64,000 nt of DNA from Sulfuritalea sp. (GTDB taxonomy: Bacteria > Pseudomonadota > Gammaproteobacteria > Burkholderiales > Rhodocyclaceae), in the NCBI RefSeq assembly GCF_017302275.1, contig NZ_JAFLDR010000003.1, positions 1-64,000 of the forward strand, read 5' to 3'. Made by a program: the position numbers and the translations under genes. Below the pieces are notes generated by a model. That model saw only the letters and a list, made by a program, of their open reading frames with translations, made no database searches and was not told the DNA's origin. Numbering within the stretch: position 1 is the first letter of the stretch; each line of letters opens with the position of its first letter. This document shows, piece by piece, positions 1-9,726 of this stretch.

Positions 1-986
1 GCCTGACGCCGGCGGCCACCGGCTCGGACACCGGCGGCTCGATCCGCCAGCCGGCGGCCCTTTGCGGCCTCACCGGCCTCAAACCCACCTATGGCGTGGT
101 CAGCCGCTACGGCATGATCGCCTTTGCCTCCAGCCTCGACCAGGCCGGGCCGATGGCCAAGTCAGCCGAGGACTGCGCAATGCTGCTCAACGCCATGGCC
201 GGCTTCGATGCGCGCGACTCGACCTCGCTCGAGCGTCCCGCCGAAGACTACGCCCGCGACCTGGAGAAGCCCTTGGCCGGCCTGCGCATCGGCCTGCCCA
301 GGGAATTCTTCGGCGAGGGCATGGATGCCGACGTGCGTGCGGCGGTTGAAGCGGCCCTGGCCGAATACCGCAAGCTCGGCGCGACCACGGTAGAGGTCAG
401 CCTGCCCAACTCCGGCCTGTCGGTGCCGGCCTATTACGTGATCGCACCGGCCGAGGCCAGCTCCAACCTCTCGCGCTTCGACGGCGTGCGCTACGGCTAC
501 CGCGCCCCCGAATACGGCGACCTCAACGACATGTATTCGAAGTCGCGCGCCCAGGGCTTCGGTGCCGAGGTCAAGCGCCGTATCCTGATCGGCACCTACG
601 TGCTCTCGCATGGCTATTACGACGCCTACTACCTCAAGGCGCAGAAGATTCGCCGTCTGATCGCCGCCGACTTTCAAAAAGCCTTCGAAAGCTGCGACGT
701 GATCATGGGCCCGACCTCGCCTTCGGTGGCCTTCGCCTTCGGCGCCAAGAGCGCCGACCCGGTGCAGATGTACCTCTCCGACATCTACACGATTTCCACC
801 AACCTCGCCGGCCTGCCCGGCATGTCGATTCCCTGTGGCTTCGGCGCCACGCATTTGGCAAACCCGATGCCGGTCGGACTGCAGATCATCGGCAGCTGGT
901 TCGGCGAAGCAAAAATGCTGCAGGCCGCGCACCAGTACCAGAAGGCTAGCGACTGGCATGTTCGTATGCCGGAGGAATTGAAATGA
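1..986 (+). CDS. gatA: Glutamyl/aspartyl-tRNA(Gln/Asn) amidotransferase subunit A, 3' part
   Basis: GatA hydrolyses glutamine and passes the ammonia to GatB, which amidates misacylated Glu-tRNA(Gln) or Asp-tRNA(Asn). The frame is open from base 3, so the 5' end lies outside the window. The first visible residues carry the amidase signature [13 protein letters not shown], including the Gly/Ser-rich cis-Ser catalytic region, followed by [11 protein letters not shown]. About 327 residues remain of the usual 480-490. The stop codon overlaps the gatB start in an ATGA junction, which supports translational coupling. A gatC gene would be expected upstream, outside the window. Confidence 0.97.
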   Translation, partial: LTPAATGSDTGGSIRQPAALCGLTGLKPTYGVVSRYGMIAFASSLDQAGPMAKSAEDCAMLLNAMAGFDARDSTSLERPAEDYARDLEKPLAGLRIGLPREFFGEGMDADVRAAVEAALAEYRKLGATTVEVSLPNSGLSVPAYYVIAPAEASSNLSRFDGVRYGYRAPEYGDLNDMYSKSRAQGFGAEVKRRILIGTYVLSHGYYDAYYLKAQKIRRLIAADFQKAFESCDVIMGPTSPSVAFAFGAKSADPVQMYLSDIYTISTNLAGLPGMSIPCGFGATHLANPMPVGLQIIGSWFGEAKMLQAAHQYQKASDWHVRMPEELK

Positions 987-2422
987 GCCAGTGGGAAGTC
1001 GTCATCGGGCTGGAAACCCATGCCCAGTTGCAAACGAAGTCGAAGATTTTCTCCGGCAGCAGCATCGCCTTCGGCGCCGAACCGAACGTCCAGGCCAATG
1101 CCGTGGACATCGCCCTGCCCGGCGTGCTGCCGGTGCTCAACGGCGAGGCCGTGGTCTGCGCCATCAAGTTCGGCCTCGCCGTCGGCGCCAGCATCGCGCC
1201 GCGCTCGGTGTTCGCGCGCAAGAACTATTTCTACCCCGACCTGCCCAAGGGCTACCAGATCAGCCAGTTCGAGATTCCGGTGGTGCAGGGCGGTGGATTG
1301 GCGATCCGCGTGGGTGAGCAGGAAAAATTCGTGCGCCTGACCCGCGCCCACCTCGAAGAGGATGCCGGCAAGTCGCTGCACGAAGACTTCCACGGCCGCA
1401 CCGGCATCGACCTCAACCGCGCCGGCACGCCGCTACTGGAAATCGTCACCGAACCCGACATGCGCTCCAGCGCCGAAGCCGTGGCCTACGCCCGCGCCCT
1501 GCATTCGCTGGTGCAGTGGATCGGCATCTGCGACGGCAACATGCAGGAAGGCAGCTTCCGCTGCGACGCCAACGTCTCGGTGCGCCGTCCCGGCGAGCCG
1601 CTGGGCACGCGGCGCGAGATCAAGAACCTCAACTCCTTCCGCTTCATGCAGCAGGCGATCGACTTCGAGGTGCAGTGGCAGATCAACGAAATCAGCGAAG
1701 GCCGCGCCATCCGCCAGGCCACGGTGCTTTTCGACCCCGACAGCGGCGAAACCCGCGCCATGCGCAGCAAGGAAGACGCCCACGACTACCGCTACTTTCC
1801 CGATCCCGACCTGCTGCCGCTGGAAATCGGCGCTGACTGGATCGCGCAAGTGAAGGCCGGGCTGCCGGAACTGCCGCAGGCCATGCAGGCGCGCTTCCAG
1901 GCGGAATACGGGCTCTCGGCCTACGACGCGGCGATACTCACCGCCTCGCGCGCGATGGCCGATTACTACGTGGCCGCCGTTGCTGTCGCAGGTGCCGCCA
2001 ACGGCAAGGCCGTCGCCAACTGGATCATGGGCGAACTCGCGGCGCGCCTGAACAAGAACGACATCGACGTCGCCAACTCACCAATCTCGGCCGCGCAACT
2101 GGCGGGGCTGGTCCAGCGCATCGCCGACAACACGATTTCCAACAACATCGCCAAGAAGGTATTCGAGGCGCTGTGGAACGGCGACGGCAGCAGCGCCGAC
2201 GAAATCATCGAAAAGCAGGGCCTGAAGCAGATCACTGATACCGGCGCGATCGAGGCGCTGGTCGACGAGGTTCTCGCCGCCAATCAAAAATCGGTGGACG
2301 AGTTCCGTGCCGGCAAGGAAAAGGCCTTCAACGCGCTGGTCGGCCAGGCCATGAAGGCAACCCGGGGCAAGGCCAACCCGCAGCAGGTCACCGACCTGCT
2401 GCGCAGGAAACTCGGCGCTTGA
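983..2422 (+). CDS. gatB: Glutamyl/aspartyl-tRNA amidotransferase subunit B
   Basis: GatB is the subunit that binds the misacylated tRNA and performs the ATP-dependent transamidation. The 479-residue length is normal. The N-terminus has the family start [13 protein letters not shown], then [16 protein letters not shown] and RCDANVSVR, and the C-terminus carries the helical YqeY-like tRNA-binding tail ending [15 protein letters not shown]. The gene starts inside the gatA stop (ATGA). It converges with the next gene, whose stop codon begins at the very next base (2423), so the two transcripts run tail to tail with no spacer. Confidence 0.98.
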   Translation: MSQWEVVIGLETHAQLQTKSKIFSGSSIAFGAEPNVQANAVDIALPGVLPVLNGEAVVCAIKFGLAVGASIAPRSVFARKNYFYPDLPKGYQISQFEIPVVQGGGLAIRVGEQEKFVRLTRAHLEEDAGKSLHEDFHGRTGIDLNRAGTPLLEIVTEPDMRSSAEAVAYARALHSLVQWIGICDGNMQEGSFRCDANVSVRRPGEPLGTRREIKNLNSFRFMQQAIDFEVQWQINEISEGRAIRQATVLFDPDSGETRAMRSKEDAHDYRYFPDPDLLPLEIGADWIAQVKAGLPELPQAMQARFQAEYGLSAYDAAILTASRAMADYYVAAVAVAGAANGKAVANWIMGELAARLNKNDIDVANSPISAAQLAGLVQRIADNTISNNIAKKVFEALWNGDGSSADEIIEKQGLKQITDTGAIEALVDEVLAANQKSVDEFRAGKEKAFNALVGQAMKATRGKANPQQVTDLLRRKLGA

Positions 2423-3184
2423 TCAGTTCTTTCCGGCAGGCTTGTCGCTGGCGGGCTTGTCAGCCGCCGGCGCCGCGGCCGGAGCGGGCGCCGCCGCGGG
2501 CGCGGGTGGCGCGGTGACTCCGGCCGGGATCACGGTCCGCGGAATCGCCGGGGCCGACGCTTCCGGTTCAAGCGCCTTCTTGCCGGTCAGCTCCAGGTAG
2601 CGTTTGCGCTCCTCGGCGAACTTGGCCCGCACCTCCTCGGCCTCCTTGACCTTGGCCGCTATCGCTGCCTGCTGGGCGGCGATTTCCTTCTCGTTGTCGC
2701 GCACCTGAGCCTTGACATCCTCCGGCAGGGCCTTGCCCTTGTAGAACTCCTTGTCGGCGTCGATCTTCTTCTTGCGCTTGTTGGCTTCGCCGAGCCGCGC
2801 CTCGGATTCCTTCCTGTTCTTTTCGATCTCCGCCAGCGAGCGGTCACGCGCGGAAATGATGTCCTTTTCGCTGGAATAGGTCGAAAGCAGCGCCAGCGAG
2901 CGGCGCCGCTCCTCGGCGGCCTTCTTCGCATCCGCCTCCTTCTTCAACCTCTCGGCCTCGCGGCGCGCCTGCTGTTCCGGCGTCAGCGGCGCCTCGACTG
3001 TCTTCGCCACGAAGCCGCGGTTGTCGCGCTCCTCGTAGGCGCGCCCCTGGCAGGCCTCGGGCAGGAAGTCGCCGCAGACCTTGCGGCCGCTGGCATCGTC
3101 GCAACAAAAAATCCGCATCTGGGCCGAAGCACCCATCGCCAGGATCGTGGTTGAGGCAAACAGCAAGGTGGAAATCAGGCGCAT
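2423..3184 (-). CDS. Secreted coiled-coil protein with N-terminal Cys-rich segment, unknown function
   Basis: I do not recognise a named family beyond a DUF4124-like start. The ATG at 3184 is preceded by AGGGAG and begins a signal peptide (MRLISTLLFASTTILAMGASAQ). Next comes a short Cys-containing part (FCCDDASGRKVCGDF...C) and then a long charged helix (about residues 70-190) rich in Lys, Glu and Ala that should form a coiled coil. The last 40 residues are an Ala/Pro-rich linker. An upstream alternative start at 3217 is less likely because it would bury the signal peptide and overlap the pyrE stop. A periplasmic location is inferred. Confidence 0.7.
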   Translation of the reverse strand: MRLISTLLFASTTILAMGASAQMRIFCCDDASGRKVCGDFLPEACQGRAYEERDNRGFVAKTVEAPLTPEQQARREAERLKKEADAKKAAEERRRSLALLSTYSSEKDIISARDRSLAEIEKNRKESEARLGEANKRKKKIDADKEFYKGKALPEDVKAQVRDNEKEIAAQQAAIAAKVKEAEEVRAKFAEERKRYLELTGKKALEPEASAPAIPRTVIPAGVTAPPAPAAAPAPAAAPAADKPASDKPAGKN

Positions 3185-3216
3185 GGGGGTTCTCCCTGGA
3201 GAGGTGTTCTTGGGCA

Positions 3217-3894
3217 TCAGTCGATCCCGTAACGAAGGCGGTAGTCACGCACGGCGGCAAGATTGCTTTCAAGTTCCGGATGGCCGGACAGATAATCGAT
3301 CAAATCGGTCAAACTCGCAACGCTGATGACTGGAATCCCGTAATTCCGTTCGACTTCCTGTACCGCCGAAAGCTCGCCCTGGCCGCGTTCCTGGCGATCC
3401 AGGGCGATCAGCACGGCGGCCGGCGTGGCACCCGCCGCGCGTATCAGCTCCACCGACTCGCGCACCGAGGTGCCGGCGGAAATCACGTCGTCGATGATCA
3501 GCACGCGACCCTGCAGCGGCGCGCCGACCAGCGTGCCGCCTTCGCCGTGGTCCTTGGCTTCCTTGCGGTTGTACACGTAGGGCAGGTTGCGGCCAAGGCC
3601 GGCAAGCGCCATGGCGGCGCCAGCGGCCAGCGGGATACCCTTGTAGGCCGGCCCGAACAGGACATCGAAGTCGATGCCGGCAGCGAGGATGCGCTGTGCA
3701 TAAAACCCGGCGAGCCGCGCCAGTGACGCGCCATCGGAGAACAGGCCGGCATTGAAAAAGTAGGGGCTCAAGCGCCCGGCCTTGGTCTTGAACTCGCCAA
3801 AGCGCAACACGCCCAGCTCGCAGGCGAAGGCGATAAACTCGCGGCTCAGGTCGTTGGCCGCGACACGGTCGGCGTTCGCATTCATCGCGCGCAT
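3217..3894 (-). CDS. pyrE: Orotate phosphoribosyltransferase
   Basis: PyrE joins orotate to PRPP to give orotidine 5'-monophosphate in de novo pyrimidine synthesis. The 225-residue protein has the family start [35 protein letters not shown], a substrate loop [13 protein letters not shown], and the PRPP-binding motif [14 protein letters not shown] second in-frame ATG at 3885 is an equally possible start; neither has a clear Shine-Dalgarno sequence. The gene is divergent from the exonuclease III gene, with only 17 bp between the two start codons, so their promoters must overlap coding sequence or each other. Confidence 0.97.
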   Translation of the reverse strand: MRAMNANADRVAANDLSREFIAFACELGVLRFGEFKTKAGRLSPYFFNAGLFSDGASLARLAGFYAQRILAAGIDFDVLFGPAYKGIPLAAGAAMALAGLGRNLPYVYNRKEAKDHGEGGTLVGAPLQGRVLIIDDVISAGTSVRESVELIRAAGATPAAVLIALDRQERGQGELSAVQEVERNYGIPVISVASLTDLIDYLSGHPELESNLAAVRDYRLRYGID

Positions 3895-3911
3895 TCTACA
3901 TCCACGGGCAC

Positions 3912-4709
3912 ATGCTCCGAATACTCAGTCTGAATCTGAATGGTATCCGTTCCGCCGCCGGCAAGGGCGTTTTCGAATGGCTGGCGACGCAGCGGGCCGA
4001 CATCGTCTGCGTCCAGGAACTGAAGGCGCAACTGGCCGACCTGAGGCCGGCATTGCGCGAACCGCCCGGCTACCGCGCCTGCTTCCACGCCGCGGAAAAG
4101 AGGGGCTACAGCGGAGTCGGCATCTACTTCCGGCGGGCGCCGGACCGCGTCATCGAAGGCTTCGGCAATGCGGAGTTCGATGCCGAGGGGCGCTACCTGC
4201 AGGCCGATTTCGGCAAGCTCTCTGTGGTCTCGCTCTACCTGCCCTCCGGATCCAGTTCGGACGAACGCCAGCAAGCCAAGTTCCGTTTCCTCGACCGGTT
4301 CCGGCCGCAACTGGAAAGCCTGGCGCGCGACGCCCGGAAGTCGGGGCGGGAGGTCGTCCTGTGCGGCGACTGGAACATAGCGCACCGCGAAATCGACCTG
4401 AAGAACTGGAAGTCGAACCAGAAGAACTCCGGATTCCTGCCCGAGGAACGCGCCTGGCTGACCTCCGTGTTCGACGACCTGGGCTGGGTGGACGTCCATC
4501 GCAAACTGCAGCCCGAGGCCGCCGGCGAGGCCTATACATGGTGGTCGAACCGTGGCCAGGCCTGGGCCAAAAACGTCGGGTGGCGCATCGACTACCAGAT
4601 CGCCACGCCCGGCCTGGCCGCGACGGCCCGCCGGGCCGGCGTGTACAAGGAGCAGCGCTTTTCCGATCACGCGCCGCTGACCGTCGATTACGAATTCGAC
4701 ATGGTGTGA
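3912..4709 (+). CDS. xthA: Exodeoxyribonuclease III (AP endonuclease family)
   Basis: This Mg-dependent endonuclease/exonuclease/phosphatase-fold enzyme cuts at abasic sites and trims 3' ends in base-excision repair. It has 265 residues. Active-site features visible are the N-terminal [11 protein letters not shown], the metal-binding Glu in [19 protein letters not shown], and the C-terminal SDHAPL with the catalytic Asp-His pair. Divergent pairing with pyrE is a common betaproteobacterial arrangement. The ATG is preceded by a purine-poor region, so initiation may rely on a weak ribosome binding site. Confidence 0.95.
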   Translation: MLRILSLNLNGIRSAAGKGVFEWLATQRADIVCVQELKAQLADLRPALREPPGYRACFHAAEKRGYSGVGIYFRRAPDRVIEGFGNAEFDAEGRYLQADFGKLSVVSLYLPSGSSSDERQQAKFRFLDRFRPQLESLARDARKSGREVVLCGDWNIAHREIDLKNWKSNQKNSGFLPEERAWLTSVFDDLGWVDVHRKLQPEAAGEAYTWWSNRGQAWAKNVGWRIDYQIATPGLAATARRAGVYKEQRFSDHAPLTVDYEFDMV

Positions 4710-4790
4710 CCTGGATCATTGCAGCGCCGCGACAAAATCGGTAGCCTTCAACTTTTAACCCATTCTTTCGATCCTTTCCAGGAGAATCAC

Positions 4791-5102
4791 ATGAGCGACA
4801 TGAGCGAAGTCACCAAGGACAAACTGATTGCCGACGTCAAGCTGGTCATCGCCGACAGCGAGGAACTGCTGCGCGCCACGGCCGGCCAGGCCGGCGAGAA
4901 GATCGCCGAAATCCGCGCCCGCACCGCCGACCGCCTCGCCACCGCCAAGATCAAGCTGGCCGAAGCCGAGACGGCCGTGGTGGACAAGGCCAAGCTGGTC
5001 GGCCGCGCCGCCGACGACTACGTGCATGACAACCCCTGGCGTTCCGTGGGAGTTGCCGCCGGCATCGGCTTCATCGCCGGCCTGCTGATCGGCCGCCGCT
5101 GA
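4791..5102 (+). CDS. YqjD/ElaB family (DUF883) membrane-anchored ribosome-associated protein
   Basis: DUF883 proteins such as E. coli YqjD and ElaB are tail-anchored to the inner membrane and bind ribosomes in stationary phase. This 103-residue protein has a long amphipathic helix (residues 5-75) and the hallmark C-terminal segment DNPWRSVGVAAGIGFIAGL, ending in a single transmembrane helix and two Arg. The start at 4791 is chosen because AGGAG lies seven bases upstream. An upstream in-frame ATG at 4719 would add an unrelated extension. It heads a yqjD-yqjE-yqjK-like operon. Confidence 0.9.
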   Translation: MSDMSEVTKDKLIADVKLVIADSEELLRATAGQAGEKIAEIRARTADRLATAKIKLAEAETAVVDKAKLVGRAADDYVHDNPWRSVGVAAGIGFIAGLLIGRR

Positions 5103-5106
5103 TCCC

Positions 5107-5523
5107 ATGAGCGAAGGCGCCCCCGGCGGCGAAGCCTCCCGGGCGGGTCTGTTCGCATCGCTGAAAGGGCTGTGCGGCACCTCGCTGGCGCTGGTGCAGA
5201 ACCGCCTCGGGCTGCTTGGCGTCGAACTCGCCGAGGAACGGCTGCGCCTGCTGTCGCTGGCCACCTACGGCGCGATCGCCCTGATCTGCCTCAGCGCGGG
5301 ACTGGTGTTCCTCGCGGTGTTCCTGACCGTGTTGTTGTGGGACAGCCAGCGCCTGTTGGCGCTGGGCGTCTTCAGCGCGCTCTTCCTCGGCGCCGGCATC
5401 GCCACCCTGCTGATGGCAATGAATTACGCCAGGGCAGGGTCGGCGCTGTTCAAGGCCAGCCTCGCGGAACTGGCAAAGGACCGCGAAGCGCTGACGCAGG
5501 GCGAATCCGCAGGACCGCGATGA
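5107..5523 (+). CDS. Phage holin family / YqjE-like (DUF1469) membrane protein
   Basis: The 138-residue protein matches the Actinobacterial holin-X/YqjE type: a short cytoplasmic helix (GLFASLKGLCGTSLALVQNRLGLLGVELAEE) followed by two hydrophobic segments (about 55-78 and 84-107). It starts five bases after the DUF883 gene and ends in an ATGA overlap with the next gene, so the three are co-translated. Its function is unknown in E. coli as well; association with the envelope under stress is inferred from the operon. Confidence 0.85.
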   Translation: MSEGAPGGEASRAGLFASLKGLCGTSLALVQNRLGLLGVELAEERLRLLSLATYGAIALICLSAGLVFLAVFLTVLLWDSQRLLALGVFSALFLGAGIATLLMAMNYARAGSALFKASLAELAKDREALTQGESAGPR

Positions 5524-5822
5524 GTCCCGCCGAGCTCGAACTGGCACTGAAGAAGCAGCGCCTGCAGATCAAGGGCGAAACCCTGCGCGTCGATTTCGGG
5601 CGCCACGCCGCAGGCTTGCGGCCGACCTTGGCGGTCGGCGATCTCGCGGTCGACGCCGGATACTGGCTGCGAGCCCATCCGCAGGTCGTCGTCGCCACCA
5701 CGGTCGCCTTGCTGGTGGCCAAACCCCGCCGCGTCTGGAGCTGGGGACGCCGCGCCTACTTGGGCTGGCAGGCCTGGCGCAAAGTACGCGCCCTCTTCGA
5801 CCCGCGCCCGCCTTCGCGCTAG
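5520..5822 (+). CDS. YqjK-like protein
   Basis: This 100-residue protein starts at the ATG overlapping the preceding stop. It has a charged N-terminal helix (ELELALKKQRLQIKGETLR), one hydrophobic stretch near residues 55-70 (VVVATTVALLVA) and a basic C-terminus. Position after the yqjD and yqjE homologues and the charge pattern match the YqjK family of E. coli, but sequence conservation in this family is weak. The three-gene order yqjD-yqjE-yqjK is the main support. Confidence 0.7.
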   Translation: MSPAELELALKKQRLQIKGETLRVDFGRHAAGLRPTLAVGDLAVDAGYWLRAHPQVVVATTVALLVAKPRRVWSWGRRAYLGWQAWRKVRALFDPRPPSR

Positions 5823-5850
5823 GCGCTGACGCAAGGCGGTACTGGAAGCC

Positions 5851-8800
5851 GTGAAGGTGTCGATGCGCCGCGTTGGCCAAGCCGCCCTGGTCCTGGGCGG
5901 CGTTGTCGTCCTCCTGCTCGGTTTCGCCTGGCTGGCGCTGCCGGGCATCCTGCAGTCGCAGGCGCAGAAGCTCGTCGCCGAGAAAAGCGGCCACGCGCTG
6001 GCGCTGGCCAAGCCCGAGATCAACCCCCTGGCGCTGAGCCTGCGCCTGCGCGAACTCAAGCTGGCGGACCCGGAAGGCGCACCGCTGCTGGCGTTCCGCG
6101 AGCTCTTCATCGACCTTTCGGGCGCCAGCATCACCACGCGTGGCATCGTCATCGACGAATTGAAGATAGACGGCCTCGCCGTCAACCTGGTCCTGCGCAA
6201 CGACGCCCAGGCGCCTATGAACTGGAGCCGGCTGCTGGCCGCCTTCGCCGGCAAGGACGAAAAGAAGCCCGATGCGCCGCCGCGCATCGACATCAACCAC
6301 CTGGTCTTGAGCGGCGCTCAGGCCGACATCGCCGACCAGCGCAGCACGCCGGCCTTCGTCAGCCGCGTCGACGCCTTCGACCTCGAACTCGAGAGCATTT
6401 CCACCAGGCCCGACGACAGCGGGCAATTCAAGCTGTCGGCGCACACCGCCTTTGGCGCCCAACTCGAATGGAAGGGCACCGCGACGCTGAATCCGCTCGG
6501 CTCGAGCGGCCAGCTCAGCCTGCGTGGCGTCGATCTCGGCAAGCTCGCCCCGTTGCTGGCCCAACGCCTGCCGCCGGAGCTGGGATTCGCCCCGCCCGAG
6601 GGCATCGCCGGCCTCGCCTTCGATTACCGCCTCGGCCATGCCGACGGCAAGCTCGCGCTGGCACTCGATCCCTTTACGGTCGAACTCGCCGACCTCGTCC
6701 TGCGCAAGCCCAGGGCCACCGGAGCGCCGGCCATCGGCCTCGGCGGGCTGACCCTGGACGGCGGCCGCTTCGACCTCGCCACGCAGCGGTTGGCCTTCCG
6801 GTCGCTGGCGCTCAAGGACATCAGCCTCGAATCGGGCGCCGGCAAGGAGCGCGCGAAGCGGATCGCGCTGCCCGAACTGAGCGTGGCCGCAACGCGCATC
6901 GATCTGGCGCAGCGCGCGGCCGAAGTCGGCGCCGTGAGCCTGCGCAACGGCCGCATCGCGCTGCGCCGCGACGGCGCCGGTGCGATCGACCTCGTCGCAG
7001 CGCTGCAGGCACTGGGACCCGATGCCGCCGCCGCAAGACCGGCCGCAACCAAGCCCGCCTCGGAGCCCGCGGCGGCGCCCTGGCGCTACGCGGTCGAGCG
7101 CATCGCGCTGTCCGGCTTCGGCCTCGCCTTCCATGACAAATCGATGACGCCGGCGTGGCAGGTCGGGCTCGAGGACATCGCGGCCGAGACCTCGGGCGTC
7201 AGCGAAAATCTCGACCGCCCGCTGCCGCTCAAGGCCGGCCTGCGCGTCGCCAGCGGCGGGCGGCTTGCGCTGGAAGGCAAGTTGCTGCCGGCGACGGCGG
7301 CGATCGACCTGCAACTGAAACTCGACGACCTGGCGCTGAAGCCGGCGCAGCCCTTCATCGGCAAGTACGCGGCGCTGGATCTCGCCGCTGGCCGCATCAG
7401 CGCCGCCGGCAAGCTGCAACACGACGTCAGGGCCGGCAGTTACAAGGGAGGCTTCGGCGTCAGCGAACTGCGGCTCAACGAAGCGGGCAGCGACAAGGTT
7501 TTCCTCGCCTGGAAATACCTCGGCAGCAAACAACTGGAAGCGACGCCGCAGAAATTGCAGATAGGCGAGCTGATGCTCGACGGGCTCGATACGCAGTTGC
7601 TGATCGCCAGGGACAAATCCACCAATTTCCAGCGCATCCTGCGCAAGACGGAGGCGCCGCCCCCCGCGGCGCCCGAAGCCAAGGCCGATGCTGCCGCCCC
7701 GCCCGCCGTGGCGCCCGCGACCGAAGGAAGCCCCCGTGCGGCGCCGACTTCCGCACCTGCACCCGCTGCGGCACCGGACGCGAAGCCCGCACCGGCCTTC
7801 CTGGTGAACATCGACCGCCTGCGCTTCCGCGACGGCGAGCTCGAGTTCGCCGACGAGTCGCTGCTGTTCCCCTTCGGCACGCGCATCCACAAGCTGCGCG
7901 GCTCGGTCGCCGGGCTGTCGTCGCAACCCGGCGCCGCGGGCCAGCTCGAACTCGACGGACAAGTGGATGACTACGGCCTGGCGCGCGCGGTGGGCCAGGT
8001 CGATCCCTTCGATCCGACCGGCTTCACCGAAATCAAGCTGATTTTCCGCAACCTCGAAATGACGCGCCTGACACCCTACTCGGCCACCTTCGCCGGGCGC
8101 CGCATCGATTCCGGCAAGCTCTCGCTCGACCTCGAATACAACATCCGGAAGCGCCAGCTGCAAAGCGAGAACACGGTGGTGATCGACAAGCTGGTGCTCG
8201 GCGAACGCGTCGACAGCCCAACCGCCAAGGACCTGCCGCTGGACCTGGCGATCGCCCTGCTGGAGGATTCCGACGGCCGCATCGACCTCGGCCTGCCGAT
8301 CACCGGCAGCCTCGACGATCCGCAGTTCAGTTACGGAGCGCTGGTCTGGAAGGTAATCGGCAACGTCCTGAGCAAGATCGTCACCGCGCCCTTCCGCGCG
8401 CTGGGTGCCCTGTTCGGCGGCGGCGACGAGAAGCTCGACAGCATCGCCTTCGAAGCCGGCGCGCGACGCCTGACGCCGCCCGAGCGCGAAAAGCTGGTGA
8501 AGCTGGCGGGCGCGCTGAACAAGCGGCCGGCGCTGGCCCTGACTATCGGCGGCACCTGGAACGCCGCCGACCGCGTCGCCCTGCAGGACCTGCAACTGCG
8601 CCGCGCGCTACTGGAAAAAAGCGGGCAGAAGATCGACGCGCAAGGCGACCCCGGACCGATCTCGACGCGCGCGCCGGCGATCCAGGCGGCGCTGGAAACC
8701 CTGTTCGGCGACCGCTTCGGTGCCGCCGAACTGGCCGGCCTGAAGCAAGGCTTCCGCGATGCCAACCCCGGGCAGCTCGAAGAAAACCTGACCGGCAAGA

Positions 8801-9096
8801 TGATGTCGCGCCTCACCGGCCTGGTTCGTCCGCCGCGCCAGTTGAACGAGGGCGAAGTCGGCGCGCTCAAGGGCGCCGACTTCCACGCCGTGCTCTACCA
8901 GCGCCTGCGCGAGAAGGAAGCCATCGTCGACGAACGCCTGCAGCAACTGGCGCAGGCGCGCGGCGAGGCGACGCTGGCGGTGCTCAGGGAAGCCAGGGCG
9001 CCGGTCGAGCGCGTCACGGTGGGGGCGGTTGAGATGGTCGCCGGCGCGGACCACGAGGTGCCGCTCAAGCTGGGACTGGGCAAAGCCGCGCGCTGA
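5851..9096 (+). CDS. DUF748 domain protein (AsmA-like, very large periplasmic)
   Basis: The 1081-residue protein has an N-terminal membrane anchor (residues about 8-30) and long beta-strand-rich repeats typical of DUF748/AsmA-like proteins, a superfamily thought to form lipid-conducting bridges between inner and outer membrane. DUF748 features include INPLALSLRLRELKLADPEG near the start and the conserved middle block LTPYSATFAGRRIDSGKLSLDLEY. A Pro/Ala-rich linker lies around residues 605-650. The C-terminal part (about 920-1080) is helical. The start may be GTG 5851, GTG 5857 or ATG 5863; GGAAG at 5844 fits 5857 best. Confidence 0.88.
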   Translation: MKVSMRRVGQAALVLGGVVVLLLGFAWLALPGILQSQAQKLVAEKSGHALALAKPEINPLALSLRLRELKLADPEGAPLLAFRELFIDLSGASITTRGIVIDELKIDGLAVNLVLRNDAQAPMNWSRLLAAFAGKDEKKPDAPPRIDINHLVLSGAQADIADQRSTPAFVSRVDAFDLELESISTRPDDSGQFKLSAHTAFGAQLEWKGTATLNPLGSSGQLSLRGVDLGKLAPLLAQRLPPELGFAPPEGIAGLAFDYRLGHADGKLALALDPFTVELADLVLRKPRATGAPAIGLGGLTLDGGRFDLATQRLAFRSLALKDISLESGAGKERAKRIALPELSVAATRIDLAQRAAEVGAVSLRNGRIALRRDGAGAIDLVAALQALGPDAAAARPAATKPASEPAAAPWRYAVERIALSGFGLAFHDKSMTPAWQVGLEDIAAETSGVSENLDRPLPLKAGLRVASGGRLALEGKLLPATAAIDLQLKLDDLALKPAQPFIGKYAALDLAAGRISAAGKLQHDVRAGSYKGGFGVSELRLNEAGSDKVFLAWKYLGSKQLEATPQKLQIGELMLDGLDTQLLIARDKSTNFQRILRKTEAPPPAAPEAKADAAAPPAVAPATEGSPRAAPTSAPAPAAAPDAKPAPAFLVNIDRLRFRDGELEFADESLLFPFGTRIHKLRGSVAGLSSQPGAAGQLELDGQVDDYGLARAVGQVDPFDPTGFTEIKLIFRNLEMTRLTPYSATFAGRRIDSGKLSLDLEYNIRKRQLQSENTVVIDKLVLGERVDSPTAKDLPLDLAIALLEDSDGRIDLGLPITGSLDDPQFSYGALVWKVIGNVLSKIVTAPFRALGALFGGGDEKLDSIAFEAGARRLTPPEREKLVKLAGALNKRPALALTIGGTWNAADRVALQDLQLRRALLEKSGQKIDAQGDPGPISTRAPAIQAALETLFGDRFGAAELAGLKQGFRDANPGQLEENLTGKMMSRLTGLVRPPRQLNEGEVGALKGADFHAVLYQRLREKEAIVDERLQQLAQARGEATLAVLREARAPVERVTVGAVEMVAGADHEVPLKLGLGKAAR

Positions 9097-9160
9097 GTCG
9101 CCGTAGTGCGGGCGCCGTCCGCAGGGGATACCGTCTCCGGCATTGCCGGAGACATAACTT

Positions 9161-9538
9161 TCACGCCGGCGGTTCCCGCGCCTCCAGCAGTTCCGTGTCC
9201 TCGTGCGAATACGGCGGCGCACAACAGCAGAGGATGCGCAAGGGCTCGGCGCCCAGCGCCTCGATGCAATGCGGCGTGCCCGGCGCGATCAGCACCGTGT
9301 CGCCAGCGCCGACTTCCATGCGCTCCGCGCCCAGGGTCATCAGGCCGCTGCCCGAGGTGACGTGGTACAGCTCCTCGGTCCGCGCATGGCGGTGCAAGAC
9401 CGTGCGGCAACCCGGCTCGACCGTGGCTTCGGCCAGGCTTTGCAGGCGATTGCCATGTTGCGCGGGATGCATCAGTTCGCGGATCTCGGAACCGTCCTTG
9501 GTGGTGTAGGCGGGAATCTGCGCGTAGCTGGTCTTCAT
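9161..9538 (-). CDS. Cupin domain protein
   Basis: The 125-residue protein is a single cupin barrel. Motif 1 is visible as HRHARTEELYHVTSGSG, with two His and a Glu as likely metal ligands, and motif 2 as GDTVLIAPGTPHCIEALG with the third His. No substrate can be named. The ATG at 9538 is chosen because sequence upstream of it runs into a perfect hairpin (9588-9638) and a repeat, so a longer reading frame reaching 9688 would translate non-coding DNA. Two adjacent Cys (LCCC) near the C-terminus are unusual for the family. Confidence 0.85.
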   Translation of the reverse strand: MKTSYAQIPAYTTKDGSEIRELMHPAQHGNRLQSLAEATVEPGCRTVLHRHARTEELYHVTSGSGLMTLGAERMEVGAGDTVLIAPGTPHCIEALGAEPLRILCCCAPPYSHEDTELLEAREPPA

Positions 9539-9587
9539 CGCGCTCAGTTTGCCATGCCGATCGGTGGCGGCGGTGCGGCGCGTTTCT

Positions 9588-9638
9588 GGTTCATTTGCAT
9601 GATGCGGGAAACATCGCCCCGCATCATGCAAATGAACC
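9588..9638. terminator. Perfect 21-bp inverted repeat (hairpin)
   Basis: Bases 9588-9608 and 9618-9638 are exact reverse complements separated by a 9-base loop. On the plus strand the hairpin is followed by TTTCTTCT, so it could terminate plus-strand transcription. On the minus strand it sits between the amidase gene and the cupin gene. The arm contains the octamer ATTTGCAT. Its perfection and length exceed an ordinary terminator. Confidence 0.6.
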
Positions 9639-9650
9639 TTTCTTCTAACA

Positions 9651-9711
9651 CCCGCCCCCCTTCGCCCCCCTCTCGGGGGGTTCCCCATTTGCTCGCTACG
9701 CTCGAAATCAC
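9651..9711 (+). repeat. Dispersed intergenic repeat A, copy 1
   Basis: C-tract/G-tract palindrome (CCCCCCTCTCGGGGGG) followed by a GCTCGCTACGCTCGA core. The same arrangement occurs at 11434-11540, 52308-52420 and, inverted, at 18938-19003. All four copies are in intergenic DNA, as expected for a REP-like element. Confidence 0.75.
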
Positions 9712-9726
9712 CCCGTGCGCCTGTTG

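Noticed and set aside
162-959. 265-codon open frame on the minus strand inside gatA
   Set aside because: It lies fully antisense to a clear gatA with perfect family motifs. GC-rich DNA routinely leaves long antisense frames open.
5569-8595. 1008-codon open frame on the minus strand opposite the DUF748 gene
   Set aside because: Antisense to a recognisable DUF748 protein; the product is Arg/Gln-rich with no domain, as expected from third-position GC bias.
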